From the NCBI RefSeq assembly GCF_002803085.1, contig NZ_NNBJ01000012.1, positions 1 through 64,000 on the forward strand: a stretch of DNA of 64,000 nt, read 5' to 3'. This DNA comes from Streptomyces sp. CB01201 (GTDB lineage Bacteria > Actinomycetota > Actinomycetes > Streptomycetales > Streptomycetaceae). The notes under the pieces were generated by a model that was not told where the DNA came from, made no database searches, and saw only the letters and a list, made by a program, of their open reading frames with translations. Positions 61,967 to 64,000 of this stretch are shown piece by piece; positions within the stretch are counted from its first letter, which is position 1; each line of letters begins with the position of its first letter. The position numbers were made by a program, and so were the translations under genes.

Positions 61967-63733
61967 GTGCGCCCGGAGGGCTACGACTACGACACCCACA
62001 GCCGGCTAGCCGGACCGCTCACCGATCCGGGCCCCTCGCCCTACCGGGTGCAGTACCGGAGCCTCCTCTCCCAGGAGCCGCACCGCATACGCGCCATCCT
62101 CCTGATGACCCTGGCGCCGATACTCACCGGCCTGCTGCTCGTCTATCTCGTCTGGCCCACCCACTGGGTCGAGCGCGAGGACGGCGAACGCTGGCTCGTG
62201 GGCCTCGACATCGCGATGCTGGTCTCGATCGGGCTCATCGAGCTGTTCATGGTCGCCAACGTCGCCTCCGTCGCCCACGCCACGCTGGTCGCCCGCGACC
62301 CCGTTCCGGTCACCCCCGAAGAGGGCACCCGGGTCGCCTTCCTCACCACGTACGTGCCGGGCAAGGAACCCATATCCATGGTGCGGAACACCCTGGAGGC
62401 GGCCGTCCGGCTCACCCACCCCGGGAAGCTGGACATCTGGCTCCTGGACGAGGGCGACGACGAACAGGCCCGGGCGCTCTGCGCCGAGCTGGGCGTACGC
62501 CACTTCACCCGCAAGGGCGTCCCCGAGTGGAACCGCAAGAAGGGCGTCCACAAGGCGCGCACCAAGCACGGCAACTACAACGCCTGGATCGCGATGCACG
62601 GCGGCGGTTACGACTTCTTCGCCTCCGTCGACACCGACCACGCCCCGCTCCCCAACTTCCTTGAGCGGATGATGGGTTACTTCCGCGACCCGGACGTCGC
62701 CTTCGTCGTCGGACCGCAGGTCTACGGCAACTACGACTCGCCCGTCACCAAGGCCGCCGAGTCCCAGCAGTTCCTCTTCCACGCGCTGATCCAGCGGGCC
62801 GGCAACCGCTACCGGGCGCCCATGTTCGTCGGCACCAACAACGTCGTGCGGATCGCGGCGCTGCGGCAGATCGGCGGCCTGTACGACTCGATCACCGAGG
62901 ACATGGCCACCGGCTTCGAACTGCACCGGCACAAGAACCCGAAGACCGGCCGCCACTGGCGCTCCGTGTACACCCCGGACGTGCTGGCCGTCGGCGAGGG
63001 CCCGGCCTCCTGGACCGACTTCTTCACCCAGCAGATGCGCTGGTCGCGCGGCACCTACGAGACGCTGTTCAAGCAGTACTGGAAGGCGCCGTTCACCATG
63101 CCCCCCGGCCGGCTGCTCTCGTACACCCTGATGCTCGTCTACTACCCCATGACGGCCGTCAACTGGCTTCTGGGCATTGTCAGTTGCGTACTGTTCCTGT
63201 GGTTCGGGGCCTCCGGTACCGAGGTCAGCGCGTCGGTCTGGCTGATGCTCTACAGCGACGCCGCCGCCCTCCAGATCGGGCTCTACCTCTGGAACCGGCG
63301 GCACAACGTCTCGCCGCACGAACCCGAGGGCTCGGGCGGGCTCGCCGGGATGGGCATGTCGGCCCTTTCGGCGCCCATCTACCTCAAGTCGCTCGGCTCG
63401 GCCGTGCTGCGCACCCGCGGCCGGTTCGTCGTCACCCCCAAGGGCGGCCAGACCAGCCCCGACCGGCTGTGGACCTTCCGGATCCACCTGTTCTGGGCAG
63501 CCGTGCTCACCAGCTCGCTGGTCGCCTCCGTGTACTACCGGCACACCCATGTCGCGATGCGCACCTGGGCCGTGCTCGCCCTGTGCATCGCGCTGGCCCC
63601 GGCCGCGATCTGGGCCTGGACCACGCTGCGCGAACGCGCCACGGCCCGCGGCGCGGCCAAGCCCGCCGACCACAAGCCCAAGACCACGGGCGAGGCGGAA
63701 CCCGCCATCGCCACGACGACAGGAGGGAACTGA
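61967..63733 (+). CDS. Processive GT2, cellulose-synthase-like (CslA type)
   Basis: 588 aa membrane glycosyltransferase. TM helices near 43-63 and 83-105, then the GT2 domain: D161 (LLDEGDD), DxD at 222-224 (SVDTDHAP), TED 310-312 and QQMRW 355-359, the full D,D,D,QxxRW set of beta-glycan synthases. Four more helices follow (374-405 and 420-545). It makes a beta-linked glucan from a UDP-sugar and extrudes it. GGAGGG precedes GTG 61967. A GGAGTACTCC palindrome lies at 61875-61884. The next gene is GlxA-like, as in the S. coelicolor cslA-glxA tip-glycan locus, though this may be a paralogue. Confidence 0.88.
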   Translation: MRPEGYDYDTHSRLAGPLTDPGPSPYRVQYRSLLSQEPHRIRAILLMTLAPILTGLLLVYLVWPTHWVEREDGERWLVGLDIAMLVSIGLIELFMVANVASVAHATLVARDPVPVTPEEGTRVAFLTTYVPGKEPISMVRNTLEAAVRLTHPGKLDIWLLDEGDDEQARALCAELGVRHFTRKGVPEWNRKKGVHKARTKHGNYNAWIAMHGGGYDFFASVDTDHAPLPNFLERMMGYFRDPDVAFVVGPQVYGNYDSPVTKAAESQQFLFHALIQRAGNRYRAPMFVGTNNVVRIAALRQIGGLYDSITEDMATGFELHRHKNPKTGRHWRSVYTPDVLAVGEGPASWTDFFTQQMRWSRGTYETLFKQYWKAPFTMPPGRLLSYTLMLVYYPMTAVNWLLGIVSCVLFLWFGASGTEVSASVWLMLYSDAAALQIGLYLWNRRHNVSPHEPEGSGGLAGMGMSALSAPIYLKSLGSAVLRTRGRFVVTPKGGQTSPDRLWTFRIHLFWAAVLTSSLVASVYYRHTHVAMRTWAVLALCIALAPAAIWAWTTLRERATARGAAKPADHKPKTTGEAEPAIATTTGGN

Positions 63734-63736
63734 GCC

Positions 63737-64000
63737 ATGGCCTACCGGCCCTCGAAACGGACGAAGAAGACCCTGTTCGGCGGCGGCGCCGTAGTGGTCC
63801 TCGCGGGACTCAACGCACCCGCCGCGGTCTCCTTCGCGACCGAGCAGTACCACGAGTACCAGATCGCACAGCCCGAGTACATGGCGAAGTTCGGCGCCTG
63901 GCAGGACGTCGACATCCCCAAGGAGTACCGCACCAACGCCATCCACACGGCCCTGCTGCACACCGGCAAGGTCCTGATCATCGCGGGTTCCGGCAACAAG
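63737..64000 (+). CDS. GlxA-like radical copper oxidase, N-terminus (partial)
   Basis: 88 codons to the right edge. Basic start (AYRPSKRTKKTLFGG), one hydrophobic anchor (AVVVLAGLNAPAAVSF), then FATEQYHEYQIAQPEYMAKFG and NAIHTALLHTGKVLIIAGSGNK. The last block matches the first kelch blade of GlxA, the galactose-oxidase-like protein that works with CslA. Catalytic Cys/Tyr and copper ligands are beyond the window. GGAGGG lies before the ATG, three bases after the transferase stop. Confidence 0.85.
   Translation, partial: MAYRPSKRTKKTLFGGGAVVVLAGLNAPAAVSFATEQYHEYQIAQPEYMAKFGAWQDVDIPKEYRTNAIHTALLHTGKVLIIAGSGNK

Overview
The window is high-GC actinobacterial DNA and almost certainly comes from a Streptomyces chromosome. 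Pointers are the very GC-rich third codon positions, frequent GTG and TTG starts, the Scy and FilP coiled-coil proteins of apical growth, DasR-type boxes before a chitinase, and a gene order that, from memory, follows the S. coelicolor SCO535x-SCO540x core region.

Layout. 1-1.1 kb: 3' end of a 5S rRNA with the rrn terminator, an opposing membrane-protein ORF that runs off the left edge, and tRNA-Arg(CCG). 1.1-7.8 kb: a response regulator, an ArgRS-like protein without a catalytic core, then lysA, hom, thrC and thrB (aspartate-family amino acids). 7.8-18.4 kb: rho, an LCP cell-wall ligase, rpmE with a consensus SigR promoter, prfA, prmC, a Sua5/TsaC protein, a phosphatase-like protein lacking its nucleophile, glyA and a WecA/TagO-type GlcNAc-1-P transferase. 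18.7-27.1 kb: the complete ATP synthase operon atpIBEFHAGDC and a DUF2550 protein. 27.1-35.5 kb: a secreted chitinase preceded by twin operators and a NarL-type two-component system, a membrane protein, an OmpR-type two-component system with two small exported proteins, and two clusters of GC-rich dispersed repeats. 35.5-45.7 kb: cobalamin adenosyltransferase, an ABC exporter divergent from a TetR regulator, 3-hydroxyacyl-CoA dehydrogenase, a STAS protein, a large NTPase with an external Ser/Pro tail, the mismatch endonuclease NucS, an LLM flavoprotein and small hypotheticals. 45.8-55.2 kb: two paralogous ABC modules, then filP and scy. 55.3-64 kb: methylmalonyl-CoA epimerase, thiolase, MeaB, MarR, three AIM24-family genes, DUF3817 and thiamine-binding proteins, and a cellulose-synthase-like transferase followed by the start of a GlxA-like copper oxidase gene.

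How the genes work together. lysA-hom-thrC-thrB supply lysine, methionine, threonine and isoleucine precursors. rho, rpmE, prfA, prmC and sua5 are transcription and translation housekeeping. atpI-C is the F1Fo ATPase. PduO, epimerase, MeaB, thiolase and the hydroxyacyl-CoA dehydrogenase all touch acyl-CoA or B12-dependent metabolism, which is typical of Streptomyces. Scy and FilP organise the hyphal tip, and the GT2/GlxA pair at the right edge probably makes a tip-associated glycan.

Most of the window is conserved core. The most unusual items are the catalytically dead ArgRS and phosphatase relatives, the STAS protein without its phosphorylatable serine beside a transmembrane NTPase with a mucin-like tail, the chitinase promoter with two operators, the dispersed repeat families (one copy inside the atp operon, one at the prmC start), and the three-gene AIM24 operon. 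I saw no CRISPR array, insertion sequence, prophage or biosynthetic cluster.
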